Position numbers and translations under genes: made by a program. From Rhizobium johnstonii 3841 (lineage in GTDB: Bacteria > Pseudomonadota > Alphaproteobacteria > Rhizobiales > Rhizobiaceae), in NCBI RefSeq assembly GCF_000009265.1, contig NC_008380.1, positions 2,919,501 to 2,983,500 on the forward strand: 64,000 nucleotides of DNA, read 5' to 3'. Shown here in pieces: positions 8,176 to 16,739 of this stretch; position 1 is the first letter of the stretch; each line of letters opens with the position of its first letter. The notes beneath the pieces were generated by a model. It saw only the letters and a program-made list of their open reading frames with translations. It was not told where the DNA came from and did no database searches.

Positions 8176-8336
8176 TGGAAGACGGTCCTTTCGCTGCGGA
8201 ATTCGAAAATCAACTCGCGTGGTCGAGATGGCTCTCTGTCTGCCTTGCATAGCGCCGCCGCCGCACAGATGCTTGGGAGGATCCTAGTGGCGGCGGAGGC
8301 GGCAAGAAGGCCGGCTGTCTGTCTATACGCGAGCAT
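8172..8336 (-). CDS. Small ORF coupled to ssuD, resembling the SsuA signal peptide
   Basis: This 54-codon ORF ends in an ATGA overlap with the ssuD start, so ssuD could be translationally coupled to it. Its first 28 residues align without gaps to the SsuA signal peptide. Both contain RQT-x-GL at residues 5-10, AA-x-AAT and ILP; I count 16 identities in 29 positions. The remainder (from about residue 30) is unrelated to SsuA. It may be the fossil 5' end of a duplicated ssuA, a small exported peptide, or a leader peptide with two Cys codons. The ribosome site is weak (AGGG). It is unproven as a gene. Confidence 0.35.
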   Translation of the reverse strand: MLAYRQTAGLLAASAATRILPSICAAAALCKADREPSRPRELIFEFRSERTVFQ

Positions 8337-8539
8337 CTGAAATATCCCTGTCGATCGGACGGCAGCAGGCACATGCCTTTGGGGTGTTCGCTCGATCGAG
8401 AGGATAGTGACATAGACCATCAATTAGATCGACAATATCAATTTGCTATTCTAATCCGCTTTGGAGAATATTTTTCCGGTTCAGCGGCATGGACGCCCTC
8501 TCCATGCCGCCTCGCGGAAATCTTGGCTCGGCCGGAAAA
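8176..8539. other. ssuA-ssuD spacer
   Basis: This 364-base spacer separates ssuA from ssuD. It contains the small ORF at 8172-8336 and, at about 8395-8460, an AT-rich block (caattagatcgacaatatca and flanks). The block could be a secondary promoter for ssuDCB or a remnant of a deleted gene. No convincing terminator was seen. Confidence 0.4.
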
Positions 8540-9505
8540 TCAGCTTGCCTTGGGACGCCAGACGATATCGCCGGTCGTGAGCTTCTTCGGCAGGATGCCG
8601 AGCCCGTGGAACTCGTCGGCGAGCGCCTGCTGATAGGCGGCGGCGGCATCGGTGATGGTCGAGACGCTGCCGAGATCGGCGCCCTTTCGCGTCAAGGTCA
8701 CGCGCGTCACGTCAACCGGCACGCCGGTGATCTCGGAAAGTTCCTTCACCGTCTCGTCGAGATTGCTCTGGGCCGACGTGCCCACCTTGGCAAGCTCATC
8801 GATCACATCGACGACCACCTGCCCGTTGGCATCGGTGAAATCGCGATTGGCGAGGAAGAAACTGTAGGAGTCGACGATGCCTTCGGCGGTCGTCAGGATA
8901 CGTGTCTCCGGATCGGATTCGGCAATCGCCAGATAGGGATCCCAGATCGACCAGGCGTCGATGCTGCCATTCTTAAAGGCGGCGGCGGCATCCGGCGGCG
9001 AAAGATCGAGCTGCTCGACATCTTCCGGCTTCAAGCCCGCCTGGCGTAGAACCTTGACGGTTACGTTATGCGCGCTGGAGCCGCGCTTGAAGGCAACCTT
9101 TTTGCCCTTGAGATCTTCAAGCGTCTTGATGGGCGAATCCTTGCGCACGAGGATGGCCGAGGCTGCCGGGCTGCCCTTGTAGAGACCGACATAATAGAGC
9201 TGCCCGCCGGCCGCCTGGGCAAAGAGCGGCGGCACATCGCCGGTCGCACCGAAATCGAGAGCGCCGGCACCCAGCGCTTCGAGAAGCGGTGGGCCGGAGG
9301 TGAATTCCGACCAACTGACGGCAATGCCACGATCGGCAAGCCGCTTCTCGAGCGCGCCGCGCCGCTTGGCGAGCGCCAGCACGCCGTTCTTCTGCCAGCC
9401 GATACGGAATTCGCTGGCGGCAGCGCGTGCCGGCCGGACACCCGGCAGGATTGCCGTGGCCGCAGCGGCTGCGAAAAGCCCGAGCGTTTGTCGACGTGAA
9501 ATCAT
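8540..9505 (-). CDS. ssuA: Aliphatic sulfonate ABC transporter substrate-binding protein
   Basis: A 321-residue periplasmic binding protein. The N-terminus (SRRQTLGLF, then a long Ala-rich hydrophobic stretch to about residue 28) is a twin-arginine type signal peptide ending ARAAA. The mature part has the NMT1/SsuA pattern: FRIGWQKNGVLALAKRRGAL, the ligand-side TSGPPLLEALGAGALDFGAT, and SSAHNVTVKVLRQAGL. NGSIDAWSIWDPYLA follows. It delivers alkanesulfonates to SsuC/SsuB. It is the promoter-proximal gene of the operon; the 179 bases upstream are AT-rich near 9575-9605 and probably hold the promoter. Confidence 0.9.
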   Translation of the reverse strand: MISRRQTLGLFAAAAATAILPGVRPARAAASEFRIGWQKNGVLALAKRRGALEKRLADRGIAVSWSEFTSGPPLLEALGAGALDFGATGDVPPLFAQAAGGQLYYVGLYKGSPAASAILVRKDSPIKTLEDLKGKKVAFKRGSSAHNVTVKVLRQAGLKPEDVEQLDLSPPDAAAAFKNGSIDAWSIWDPYLAIAESDPETRILTTAEGIVDSYSFFLANRDFTDANGQVVVDVIDELAKVGTSAQSNLDETVKELSEITGVPVDVTRVTLTRKGADLGSVSTITDAAAAYQQALADEFHGLGILPKKLTTGDIVWRPKAS

Positions 9506-9684
9506 GACTTTTCCCTTTTTTTTGATGGTGCCGGGCCTGTTTCGGCTGGTCGACCCTGTCAGTGATGAATGTCATGATGATGAAATCTATAATTTATATC
9601 GACGACTTTACTTGCAAGATTCCGCCTTTGCTGAAATTTTGCGGCCCGGAAATCGCCCTCAAGCGGAATTTTTTCGCGCGTCCC

Positions 9685-10053
9685 TCACCTCCGACCTTCG
9701 GCGGTCAGCCGCTCGCGGATGAAGGTGGGGCCGCCGGCCAGACGCTTCGCAAGCAGGCTTGCGGGATCGACCATGCGCCAATAGGGCGTGACCGTCGAAA
9801 GCGGCTCGCCCTTCTCCAGTGCCCCGAAGGATAGTTCGGCGATCGCGCGCAAATGCCGCTGCACGGTCACCGGGCAGCAGGCATCCGCCCCGTATTGAGC
9901 AGCAAGATGGCGGCGGAGGATGCCGACCTCGGTGAGGACACCTTCCGGTGCCGATCGAATCTGCTCTTCGACCATCTGCTGCGATGGAATGAGCATCGCC
10001 TGCATTCCGCTGCGGCCTTTGCGCCGCGGCTTGATCGTCGGAATTTCCCTCAT
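9685..10053 (-). CDS. MGMT-like (Ada/Ogt C-terminal-like) small protein
   Basis: A 122-residue protein starting at an ATG preceded by an excellent GGGAGG site. The segment from MLIPSQQMVEEQIRSAPEGV through RRHLAAQYGADACCPVTV to TPYWRMVD and GGPTFIRERLTAEG resembles a widespread family annotated as MGMT-like. That family shares the DNA-binding fold of alkylguanine transferases. The canonical PCHR methyl-acceptor motif is absent. Any DNA role is therefore inference from fold resemblance, recalled rather than searched. It is divergent from the dehydrogenase gene at 10218. Confidence 0.55.
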   Translation of the reverse strand: MREIPTIKPRRKGRSGMQAMLIPSQQMVEEQIRSAPEGVLTEVGILRRHLAAQYGADACCPVTVQRHLRAIAELSFGALEKGEPLSTVTPYWRMVDPASLLAKRLAGGPTFIRERLTAEGRR

Positions 10054-10217
10054 GTCACCTCCCGGAAACATCTTGCCTTCTCCCGATCTAGGGCTCGGCC
10101 GAATGGCGGCCAGCCTCATATGCGTCAATCTGACCGAAGTCCGCCTTCACGGGCTTTTCTGCTCCCGCCGTTTCGGTTAATCCTCGGGGCCTGCACTTGA
10201 GGAAAAGGATAGGGCAT

Positions 10218-11087
10218 ATGGCAAAAGTCGCGTTTATCGGTCTCGGCGTCATGGGTTTTCCCATGGCCGGCCATCTGAAGACGAAGGGCGGCCACGATGT
10301 TACCGTCTACAACCGCACGGCAGAAAAAGCCGCGGCCTGGGCCGAGAAATTCTCCGGAAAGTCCGCCCTTACCCCGGCCGAGGCCGCTACCGGGGCCGAT
10401 TTCGTCTTCGTCTGCGTCGGCAATGACGAAGATCTCCGCTCGGTGACATTGGGCGAAAACGGCGCCCTGCACGGCATGAAGCCCGGTTCGGTGCTGATCG
10501 ACAACACCACAGCCAGCGCTGAAGTCGCCCGCGAACTTTATGCCGCGGCAAAGGAAAAAGGTGTCGATTTCATCGACGCTCCCGTCTCCGGCGGCCAGGC
10601 CGGCGCTGAAAACGGCGTCCTGACCGTCATGTGCGGCGCCGACGAAGCCGTCTTCGAACGCGCCAGACCCGTCATCGACGCCTATGCCCGCATGGTTGGT
10701 TTGATGGGACCGGCAGGCTCGGGCCAGTTGACCAAGATGGTCAACCAGATCTGCATCGCCGGCCTCGTCCAGGGACTTGCCGAGGCGCTGCATTTCGGCA
10801 AGCGCGCCGGCCTCGATATCGAAAAGGTGGTCGAGGTGATTTCCAAGGGGGCAGCGGGCTCCTGGCAGATGGAAAACCGCCACAAGACCATGAACGCAGG
10901 CAAGTATGATTTCGGCTTCGCGGTCGACTGGATGCGCAAGGATCTCGGCATAGTGCTCACCGAAGCCCGCCGCAACGGCGCCAAGCTGCCGGTCACCGCC
11001 GTCGTCGACCAGTTCTACGGCGACGTGCAGGCGATGGGCGGCAATCGCTGGGACACATCCTCGCTGCTCGCCCGCCTGGAAAAATGA
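10218..11087 (+). CDS. NAD(P)-dependent beta-hydroxyacid dehydrogenase (HIBADH family)
   Basis: A 289-residue member of the 3-hydroxyisobutyrate/tartronate semialdehyde/glyoxylate reductase family. The Rossmann dinucleotide motif is at the N-terminus (VAFIGLGVMGFPMAGHL). The substrate-binding segment is FIDAPVSGGQAGAENGVLTV (about 118-137), and the catalytic Lys lies in QLTKMVNQICIAG. The C-terminal helical domain contains MRKDLGIVL. I cannot tell the exact substrate. ATG at 10218 is chosen over an in-frame start 21 bases upstream because the family begins at this Met. It overlaps the AlkD-like gene by 4 bp. Confidence 0.85.
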   Translation: MAKVAFIGLGVMGFPMAGHLKTKGGHDVTVYNRTAEKAAAWAEKFSGKSALTPAEAATGADFVFVCVGNDEDLRSVTLGENGALHGMKPGSVLIDNTTASAEVARELYAAAKEKGVDFIDAPVSGGQAGAENGVLTVMCGADEAVFERARPVIDAYARMVGLMGPAGSGQLTKMVNQICIAGLVQGLAEALHFGKRAGLDIEKVVEVISKGAAGSWQMENRHKTMNAGKYDFGFAVDWMRKDLGIVLTEARRNGAKLPVTAVVDQFYGDVQAMGGNRWDTSSLLARLEK

Positions 11088-11767
11088 TCGGCCCCCCCTC
11101 CGATGCGGCCGAATTGATCGCGCATCTCGAAACGCTGCGCTCGGAGGAGAATGTTGCCAGCATGGCGCGCTTCGGCATCGTAACCGATCGCGCCCTCGGT
11201 ATCTCCAATCCCGATATCAAGGCGGTCGCCAGAGTGGCGAAGAAGGATCACGTCAGGGCAATGCAGCTCTGGCGAAGCGATATCCGCGAAGCCCGCCTGC
11301 TCGCCCTCTACACAGCCGAGCCGAAGCGGTTAACGACGGAAGAAGCCCAAAATTGGGCCGATGATTTCAACTCCTGGGAGATCGTCGATTGCGCCGCCGA
11401 TCTCTTCGTCGAGGCTGGGCTGGACGAACTCATCTCAGACTTCGCCGCCGACGAGCGTGAATTTATCAGGCGCACAGCCTTCGCCATGATTGCCGGTGCC
11501 GCGGTTCACTTGAAGAAGGAAGCTGATTCGACCATCCTCGCTTGGTTGCCGCTGATCGAGGCCCAAGCCGGCGACCCGCGAAACTTCGTGCGCAAGGCGG
11601 TGAATTGGGCGCTGCGCAGCATCGGCAAGCGCAACCTCGCCTGCCATGCGCCGGCCCTGGCGCTCGCAAAGGCCCTGACGGAAAGCCCTGACAAAACCGC
11701 CCGCTGGATCGGCAAGGACGCAGTCAGGGAGCTGGCCGGCGCAAAGCTGTTGGCACGGTTGAGATGA
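11084..11767 (+). CDS. AlkD-like DNA alkylation repair protein
   Basis: A 227-residue all-helical HEAT-like repeat protein of the AlkD/AlkC-related family (DNA_alkylation). Recognisable parts are ARFGIVTDRALGISNPDIKA near residue 28, LWRSDIREARLLALY, and WADDFNSWEIVDCAADLF, which holds the W/D residues that line the lesion site in AlkD. FVRKAVNWALRSIGKRN follows. Family members excise bulky or positively charged N3/N7-alkyl bases. It is translationally coupled (ATGA) to the upstream dehydrogenase, a pairing with no obvious biochemical logic. Confidence 0.8.
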   Translation: MIGPPSDAAELIAHLETLRSEENVASMARFGIVTDRALGISNPDIKAVARVAKKDHVRAMQLWRSDIREARLLALYTAEPKRLTTEEAQNWADDFNSWEIVDCAADLFVEAGLDELISDFAADEREFIRRTAFAMIAGAAVHLKKEADSTILAWLPLIEAQAGDPRNFVRKAVNWALRSIGKRNLACHAPALALAKALTESPDKTARWIGKDAVRELAGAKLLARLR

Positions 11768-11794
11768 GGCGGGATGCCGGCTCAAATAACTAAA

Positions 11795-12691
11795 TCAATG
11801 CTGTTTGGATTTTTCGACCAGGAAATCGATCAGGACCCGCACCGCCGGCGGCATGCCCTTGGCCGTCGTGAAAACAATGTAGAACTGGCTCTCCTCCGAC
11901 TGCCAGTCCGGCAGCACCCGCACCAGCTTGCCGGCCTGAAGATCGGCCTCGCAGGCACTTTCGAGCAGAAGCCCGAAGCCGAGGCCGGCACGGGCCGCGT
12001 CGAGGATAGCGGTCATACTGCGGCAGGTGAGCCGCGGCTGATGTCGAATCACCTGCTTGGCGTCATTCGGACCGACCAGTTCCCAGGTGTGGAACGACAC
12101 CCATGACGTCATTGCCAGCGTCGGCAGGTCGGCGAGTTCGTCCACGCAATTCAAGTTGCCGGTACGCTCGACGAGCGACGGACTTGCGACCAGGATACGC
12201 CTGATACGGTCGAGCTTGCGCATCGTCAGGCTCGTCTGCGTCTCCGGCTCGTTGGTCGCCCTCACCTCGAGGTCGATCCGTTCGTTGATGAGATCGGCGC
12301 GCCGGTCGGAGCCGATGATCTGCAGCTTGATCTTCGGATAACGTTCCAGGAATTCAGGCAGGATGCCCCCGACCGAGATGTCGACGAGACCGAGCGGGCA
12401 GCCCATCCGCACGACGCCCTGTGGATCGGATTGGGCCTCGGTGACGATCGACTTGGCGCGGTCGGCCTCTTGCAGGATGGTCTGGCATCTTTCGTAAAAA
12501 GCTTGACCGATCTCTGTCACCCGGAAGTGACGCGTCGAGCGTTCTATAAGCCTTGCGCCAAGCCCATCCTCGAGACGGCTGACCCGCCTGCTGAGTTTTG
12601 AACGTGGTATTTTGAGATCGCGACTTGCAGAAGCGAAACCGCCGCTGGAGACGACAGCGGCGAAATAATAGTAATCGTTGAGATCGTCCAT
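11795..12691 (-). CDS. LysR-family transcriptional regulator
   Basis: A 298-residue LTTR. The N-terminal winged HTH spans residues 1-60 (DLNDYYYFAAVVSSGGFASA, then IPRSKLSRRVSRLEDGLGAR). A linker helix and a periplasmic-binding-like effector domain follow (about 90-290). The opening resembles CrgA-clade regulators that control divergent or distant oxidoreductase genes. No divergent partner lies immediately beside it: the next gene upstream is the porin, more than 1.4 kb away in the same orientation. The effector is unknown. Confidence 0.88.
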   Translation of the reverse strand: MDDLNDYYYFAAVVSSGGFASASRDLKIPRSKLSRRVSRLEDGLGARLIERSTRHFRVTEIGQAFYERCQTILQEADRAKSIVTEAQSDPQGVVRMGCPLGLVDISVGGILPEFLERYPKIKLQIIGSDRRADLINERIDLEVRATNEPETQTSLTMRKLDRIRRILVASPSLVERTGNLNCVDELADLPTLAMTSWVSFHTWELVGPNDAKQVIRHQPRLTCRSMTAILDAARAGLGFGLLLESACEADLQAGKLVRVLPDWQSEESQFYIVFTTAKGMPPAVRVLIDFLVEKSKQH

Positions 12692-13138
12692 AAAAACAAG
12701 CTATCCGAGAGTAAGAATGAATGCCAGCCCCCAGCAGGGGTTGTATCCTCTCTCCCAAGAAGCTGTAATCACATTGTCGGCATTGGATTTTCTTTTGAGA
12801 ACCCGTTGCGGCAAACCAGCCGATGCAGACGAAGACAATCAATCGACAGCCGTCCGAACGGCAATATCTCGGCCGATCCAGCTCGCTTGATAAATTGAAA
12901 ACGGGGATGCCCCAATAAACGGGCTAACAAAATGCCGATTTGCGATACGCAACGTACCTGTTCGGCTCACCTGAAAAGACGATCTTGAAAGACTGCCTTG
13001 AAGACTGTGCGTCAAAACGCTGCAAGGACGGTCCGGCAGGGAAGACCGGACCCGTCCCCGTAGCTGATCGGAGGTCACTCGGATCAGAAACTGATTTAAG
13101 TGCTCCCGGTCAGAAGACCGGGAGCATTCATTAGTCGA
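12692..13138. other. Spacer between LysR gene and porin; contains a hairpin
   Basis: I see no convincing protein gene in these 447 bases. A stem GGTCCGG (13030-13036) pairs with CCGGACC (13046-13052) across a 9-base loop. The porin terminator lies at 13102-13125. The piece from about 12930 to 13060 could be a small RNA, but no clear promoter or T-run was identified. The LysR promoter must lie near 12692-12850. Confidence 0.35.
13102..13125 (-). terminator. Porin gene transcription terminator
   Basis: GCTCCCGGTC (13102-13111) pairs perfectly with GACCGGGAGC (13116-13125) around an AGAA tetraloop, 14 bases downstream of the porin stop codon. The following T-run on the minus strand is short (ACTTAAAT), so termination may be imperfect or the hairpin may also protect the mRNA 3' end. 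Confidence 0.75.
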
Positions 13139-14161
13139 TTAGAACGAACGCTGCAGGCGGAAGTAGCCAGCCGTCGAGTCGTCTTCATCTTCTGGATCGA
13201 GGTACTGAACCGAAGCCTTGGCATAGAAGTTGTCGACGATCTGATAATCAACCGTCAGACCAACCTTCCAGGCATCACCACCGCTGAAGTCGTCGCCGTC
13301 GACGTAGTAGTCGCCGTAGTACTGGACACCAGGAGTGATCTTGAGCTTGTCGGTTGCCTTGATAGCGTATTCGGCAGCGACAGCCCATTCAGCTGCGGAG
13401 TAGTAGGAGTTCGGGCCGGAAGAGTATACGGCGGCGAGGCCGAGCGTACCGGGACCGATGTCAACCGTACCCATTGCACGGATAGCACCGTCTTCGTTGT
13501 CGAAGTCCCAGCCACCGGTGATCTGGTAGCTGAATGCACCGGCAGTGCCGCCGACGCCGAAGGCAACGCCGACGTTGTTCGGCTCTTCGTCAGACTTGTA
13601 GAAGCCGTCTTCCAGCTCGTCGACGCTGATACCAGCGTAGAAGGTGCCGCTTTCGTACTGATAACGCAGCGAGTTGTGCAGCGTTACGATCGAGCCGATG
13701 TCGTCGGTTTCACCCGAAAGACCATCGTCCCACCAGCTGTAGAACAGACCGGCGCGGAAGCCCGCGACGTCGAGGTAAGCAGAATCGAGGATCGCATCCT
13801 GATCGGTGGCATTGTCAGCATTGAACTGCATGACGATAACGCCGGTCAACGGACCATACTCGGTGTCGCTCTTGGCCGTGAACTGAACCTGGCCGCGAGT
13901 CCTGGCATCCCAATCGGAGTCGTTGCTTTCCGAACCATTGAGCGGCTGATCACCAACATCAACCTGGAAACGGATGTAGCCTTCGATCTTGAGGCAGGTT
14001 TCGGTGCCCGGGATGTAGAAGTAGCCGGTGCCGTAGGCGTCGCAGACGCGAACATACTCAACCGGTTCCGGCTCAGCAGCAACAATAGCGTCAGCTGCAA
14101 GAACCGGCGTCGATGCAGCAAATGCTGCTGCTGATGCAAGCAAAACCATTCTGATGTTCAT
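13139..14161 (-). CDS. ropA: RopA-type outer-membrane porin
   Basis: A 340-residue porin of the alphaproteobacterial Porin_2 (Omp2b) family. A Sec signal peptide covers residues 1-22 (hydrophobic, ending PVLA before ADAIVAAEPEP). The mature N-terminus carries the conserved YVRVCDAYGTGYFYIPGTET with its two-Cys signature, then GYIRF. Alternating amphipathic strands follow to the C-terminal FRLQRSF; a terminal Phe is the standard outer-membrane assembly signal. It forms trimeric pores for small hydrophilic solutes. It has its own terminator and a long upstream region. Rhizobia carry several ropA paralogs, so the exact paralog is not assigned. Confidence 0.88.
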   Translation of the reverse strand: MNIRMVLLASAAAFAASTPVLAADAIVAAEPEPVEYVRVCDAYGTGYFYIPGTETCLKIEGYIRFQVDVGDQPLNGSESNDSDWDARTRGQVQFTAKSDTEYGPLTGVIVMQFNADNATDQDAILDSAYLDVAGFRAGLFYSWWDDGLSGETDDIGSIVTLHNSLRYQYESGTFYAGISVDELEDGFYKSDEEPNNVGVAFGVGGTAGAFSYQITGGWDFDNEDGAIRAMGTVDIGPGTLGLAAVYSSGPNSYYSAAEWAVAAEYAIKATDKLKITPGVQYYGDYYVDGDDFSGGDAWKVGLTVDYQIVDNFYAKASVQYLDPEDEDDSTAGYFRLQRSF

Positions 14162-14880
14162 TTACCAATCCATTCCTTTGTCGATCGGGGCTGGCTTCAG
14201 ATCGGGTAGTCGATTTGAAGCCGGCCCAGTTTGAACAGCCATCTCGGCGTGCGGATCGATCGAACCGCCAAACCGTCATCACATACAAGGCTCTTTCAAG
14301 CAATTCTCGATATACGCCAGATGGGTTCTCACGGGCTACTTTCCCCGGCAGCGTGATTTTTATACAACAATTTCAAATATCTAGACGAAAAACAGGCAAA
14401 GCGGCCCCGCGACGGAAATCCTCCATCGCAAGCCGCACACGTTACACCCCATTGTCAAATTCTCCACCGTCCGACCCCGGTCGAACATACTGGTGAAGCG
14501 CATAAACTCTACCGCCGGCTAACAAGCACAAACAAGGCGCCAGTTTAGAACATGGTGTTCTGAATTCGGTACCAATGAGACGAAATTATGACATATCGCC
14601 CAGTGGTTTCATCGACCATAACCGCAGAATCCTTACCAGGCTATTCATTTTTCGAGGAATTTGGTTCGATTTGAGCGTTTTTTTCGCTATTTTTGAGGCT
14701 TTTCTTCAGTCGAGGGACCGCACATCCCCAAATTCGGCCTTTGCCAACTGGCATTCCCATGTGCGGCCAGGATGTCACAGTCGCCCCCAACGGGCATATC
14801 CGAGGTCGCAGACTCACGCCTGGTATGAGGCCGCGCTGGACTTTGCCGTGTCGCGTCCGGTCACGGCCGCACGCTCGACC
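14162..14880. other. Long upstream region of the porin gene, no gene seen
   Basis: These 719 bases lie between the porin start and the end of the Lrp gene. I find no ORF with a good ribosome site and family resemblance. The segment 14300-14420 and the segment 14570-14710 are clearly more AT-rich than the surroundings (for example the T-run near 14678) and probably contain the porin promoter and regulator sites. Open frames crossing 14575-15123 on the plus strand run antisense into lrp and look spurious. Confidence 0.4.
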
Positions 14881-15369
14881 TCAATCCTCGTTGGACTTGG
14901 CATTGTCGAGAATCATGTAGTCGAGCGGCAGTTGCGTCGAATACTTGATCTGCTCCATCGCAAAGGCGGAGGAAACGTCGCGAATCTCGATCTTGGCGAT
15001 CATCCGCTTATAAAAGGCGTCATAGGCGGCGATATCGGGCACGACGACTCGCAGGAGATAGTCAACATCGCCGCTCATCCGGTAGAATTCGACCACTTCG
15101 GGGAATTCGGCGACCACCTCTGAAAAGCGGCGCAGCCATTCGATCGAGTGGGTGGCAGTGCGAATCGACACGAAGACGGTGACCTTGGTGTTGACCTTCT
15201 CCGGATCGAGGATGGCGACTCGGCGCTTGATGACGCCGTCTTCTTCCATCTTCTGGATGCGCCGCCAGCACGGCGTCGTCGAAAGCCCCACTTTCTTGGC
15301 GAGATCGGCAACGGCAAGCGTTGAATCTTCTTGCAGAAGACGCAGTATTTTTCGGTCGAGGCGATCCAT
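14881..15369 (-). CDS. Lrp/AsnC-family transcriptional regulator
   Basis: A 162-residue Lrp-like protein. The N-terminal HTH is residues 1-50 (DRLDRKILRLLQEDSTLAVA, VGLSTTPCWRRIQKMEEDGV). The C-terminal RAM/ACT-like effector domain follows (VSIRTATHSIEWLRRFSEVV, then YRMSGDVDYLLRVVVPDIAA with the conserved GDxDY). It resembles regulators of amino-acid catabolism. The ATG at 15369 is used here. A GTG at 15375 has a better-spaced AAAGGA and may be the true start, adding two residues. Its target genes are not evident nearby. Confidence 0.88.
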   Translation of the reverse strand: MDRLDRKILRLLQEDSTLAVADLAKKVGLSTTPCWRRIQKMEEDGVIKRRVAILDPEKVNTKVTVFVSIRTATHSIEWLRRFSEVVAEFPEVVEFYRMSGDVDYLLRVVVPDIAAYDAFYKRMIAKIEIRDVSSAFAMEQIKYSTQLPLDYMILDNAKSNED

Positions 15370-15438
15370 GCGCACAACAGTCCTTTCGAATTATTTTCTT
15401 TGTATAACTCGATTCCGCGCAACGAAAAGAATTTTGTT

Positions 15439-16071
15439 TCAGGAAAGCAGCATTTTCGTCCGATCCTGCAGGACCGGGAGCAATTCTTTTTCGAACCAGG
15501 GATTGCGCTTCAGCCAGCCGCTGTTGCGCCAGCTCGGATGCGGCAGCGGCAGCACGACCGGCGATCGGTCGGACAGAAGACAGTCACGCCATGCCCGCAC
15601 CGTCTCGGTCATATTGTCCCGCCTTTCACCGGCCATATGCCAAGCCTGCGCATATTGGCCGATGACCAGCACCAGTTCGATCTGCGGCATGGCTGAGATC
15701 ACCCTTTGCCGCCAGAACGGCGCGCATTCGCGCCGCGGCGGCAGATCCGCACCCTTGTCGTCGTAGCCCGGAAAGCAGAAGCCCATAGGCACGATGGCGA
15801 ATCGATCGCGGTCGTAGAAGCTTGCCCTGTCAACGCCAAGCCATGACCGCAACCGGTCGCCCGATGCATCGTCGAATGGCAGACCGCTCTCATGCACCCG
15901 AAGCCCGGGCGCCTGCCCGGCGATCAGGATGCGCGCACTGGATGAGATCACCGCCACTGGCCGCGGCTCGTGCGGCAGCCGGTATTCGAGGCCTTTCGCC
16001 GGTGCGTCGCGACAGATGCGACAGCAGGCGATCTCCCGCCGTAGCGTCTCCAGCATGGCTTCACCGCTCAT
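15439..16071 (-). CDS. Uracil-DNA glycosylase family protein
   Basis: A 210-residue protein of the UDG superfamily. The first catalytic motif is GQAPGLRVHESGLPFDD (about 54-70) and the second is HPSWRN near residue 184. A CRICRD pair of cysteines lies near the N-terminus (residues 17-20). The family includes glycosylases and members of unknown activity, and a complete four-Cys iron-sulfur set is not apparent. The start at 16071 has GGGAG eight bases upstream and lies 4 bp behind the nuclease gene. The same frame stays open to 16545 but overlaps that gene and is not coding there. Confidence 0.8.
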   Translation of the reverse strand: MSGEAMLETLRREIACCRICRDAPAKGLEYRLPHEPRPVAVISSSARILIAGQAPGLRVHESGLPFDDASGDRLRSWLGVDRASFYDRDRFAIVPMGFCFPGYDDKGADLPPRRECAPFWRQRVISAMPQIELVLVIGQYAQAWHMAGERRDNMTETVRAWRDCLLSDRSPVVLPLPHPSWRNSGWLKRNPWFEKELLPVLQDRTKMLLS

Positions 16072-16075
16072 GGTT

Positions 16076-16633
16076 TTACTCCCATCCGACGACCTGCCCG
16101 ATGAAGCGCAGGGCGCCATCGAAGCCGGAACTCTGGCGCGCATGATCGCGCACATCGCGCGGCCGCTCGAAAGTTCCGGCCCAGAGACCGGACTTCTCAG
16201 CCTTCGCCTCGGCCTCCTCCTTGCCATAATCGCCATAGGAGATGGCCATGCCCCGGCGCACCATGGCGGCATTGATGTCGCCGCCCGCCCCGCTCCGGCA
16301 GACGACGAGCAGCCTTTCGTAGCGGTCGCGCCGGCTGCCCTGACAAAGCGTTCCCGATACCAGCACCATGTCCTGCAGCGCCTCGCGCGCCGCGCGCCCG
16401 CAGGCCCAGGCCTTCCCCGCCCGCTCGCAGCTCTGGTTGAGTTCCGGCGCATCGATGCCTTCGAGGCGCAAACGTTCATCTCCCAACACCAGACTGTCGC
16501 CGTCGGCAGCATGGAAGGCGCCCGCATGCTCGATTTTTGCTGCATCGTTGAGCTTGGCGGCGATCAGCGCCATGAGCGCCAGCAGGGCAAAAGCAATCAC
16601 GCCGTCGCGAATCAGGCGCAGGCCCCGTGTCAC
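16076..16633 (-). CDS. Membrane-anchored thermonuclease (SNase) family protein
   Basis: A 185-residue protein with an N-terminal hydrophobic helix (residues 10-27), likely an uncleaved anchor or signal. A staphylococcal-nuclease fold follows: DGDSLVLGDERLRLEGIDAPE (start about 44) contains the Ca2+-ligand Asp positions, and DRYERLLVVC the catalytic Arg region. MVRRGMAISYGDYG follows. The remaining C-terminus (WAGTFERPRDVRDH) is typical of bacterial family members. It should act outside the cytoplasm on nucleic acids. It is probably co-transcribed with the glycosylase gene 4 bp downstream. Confidence 0.82.
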   Translation of the reverse strand: MTRGLRLIRDGVIAFALLALMALIAAKLNDAAKIEHAGAFHAADGDSLVLGDERLRLEGIDAPELNQSCERAGKAWACGRAAREALQDMVLVSGTLCQGSRRDRYERLLVVCRSGAGGDINAAMVRRGMAISYGDYGKEEAEAKAEKSGLWAGTFERPRDVRDHARQSSGFDGALRFIGQVVGWE

Positions 16634-16739
16634 GCTTTTGCCTCCTTAAAAAACAAATCCTTGGCAAAGATGGCAAACATCTTCTTAAGAATTGCCGGTT
16701 AAGCTCTTATCCACCCTGGGATGAAGTTTCAACGTGCAC

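Noticed and set aside
12940..13134. A 64-codon plus-strand ORF before the porin terminator
   Set aside because: No ribosome site or domain; it runs into the porin terminator hairpin.
14575..15123. A 182-codon plus-strand ORF upstream of and antisense to the Lrp gene
   Set aside because: Half of it is the reverse of lrp, and the rest lies in AT-rich non-coding sequence.
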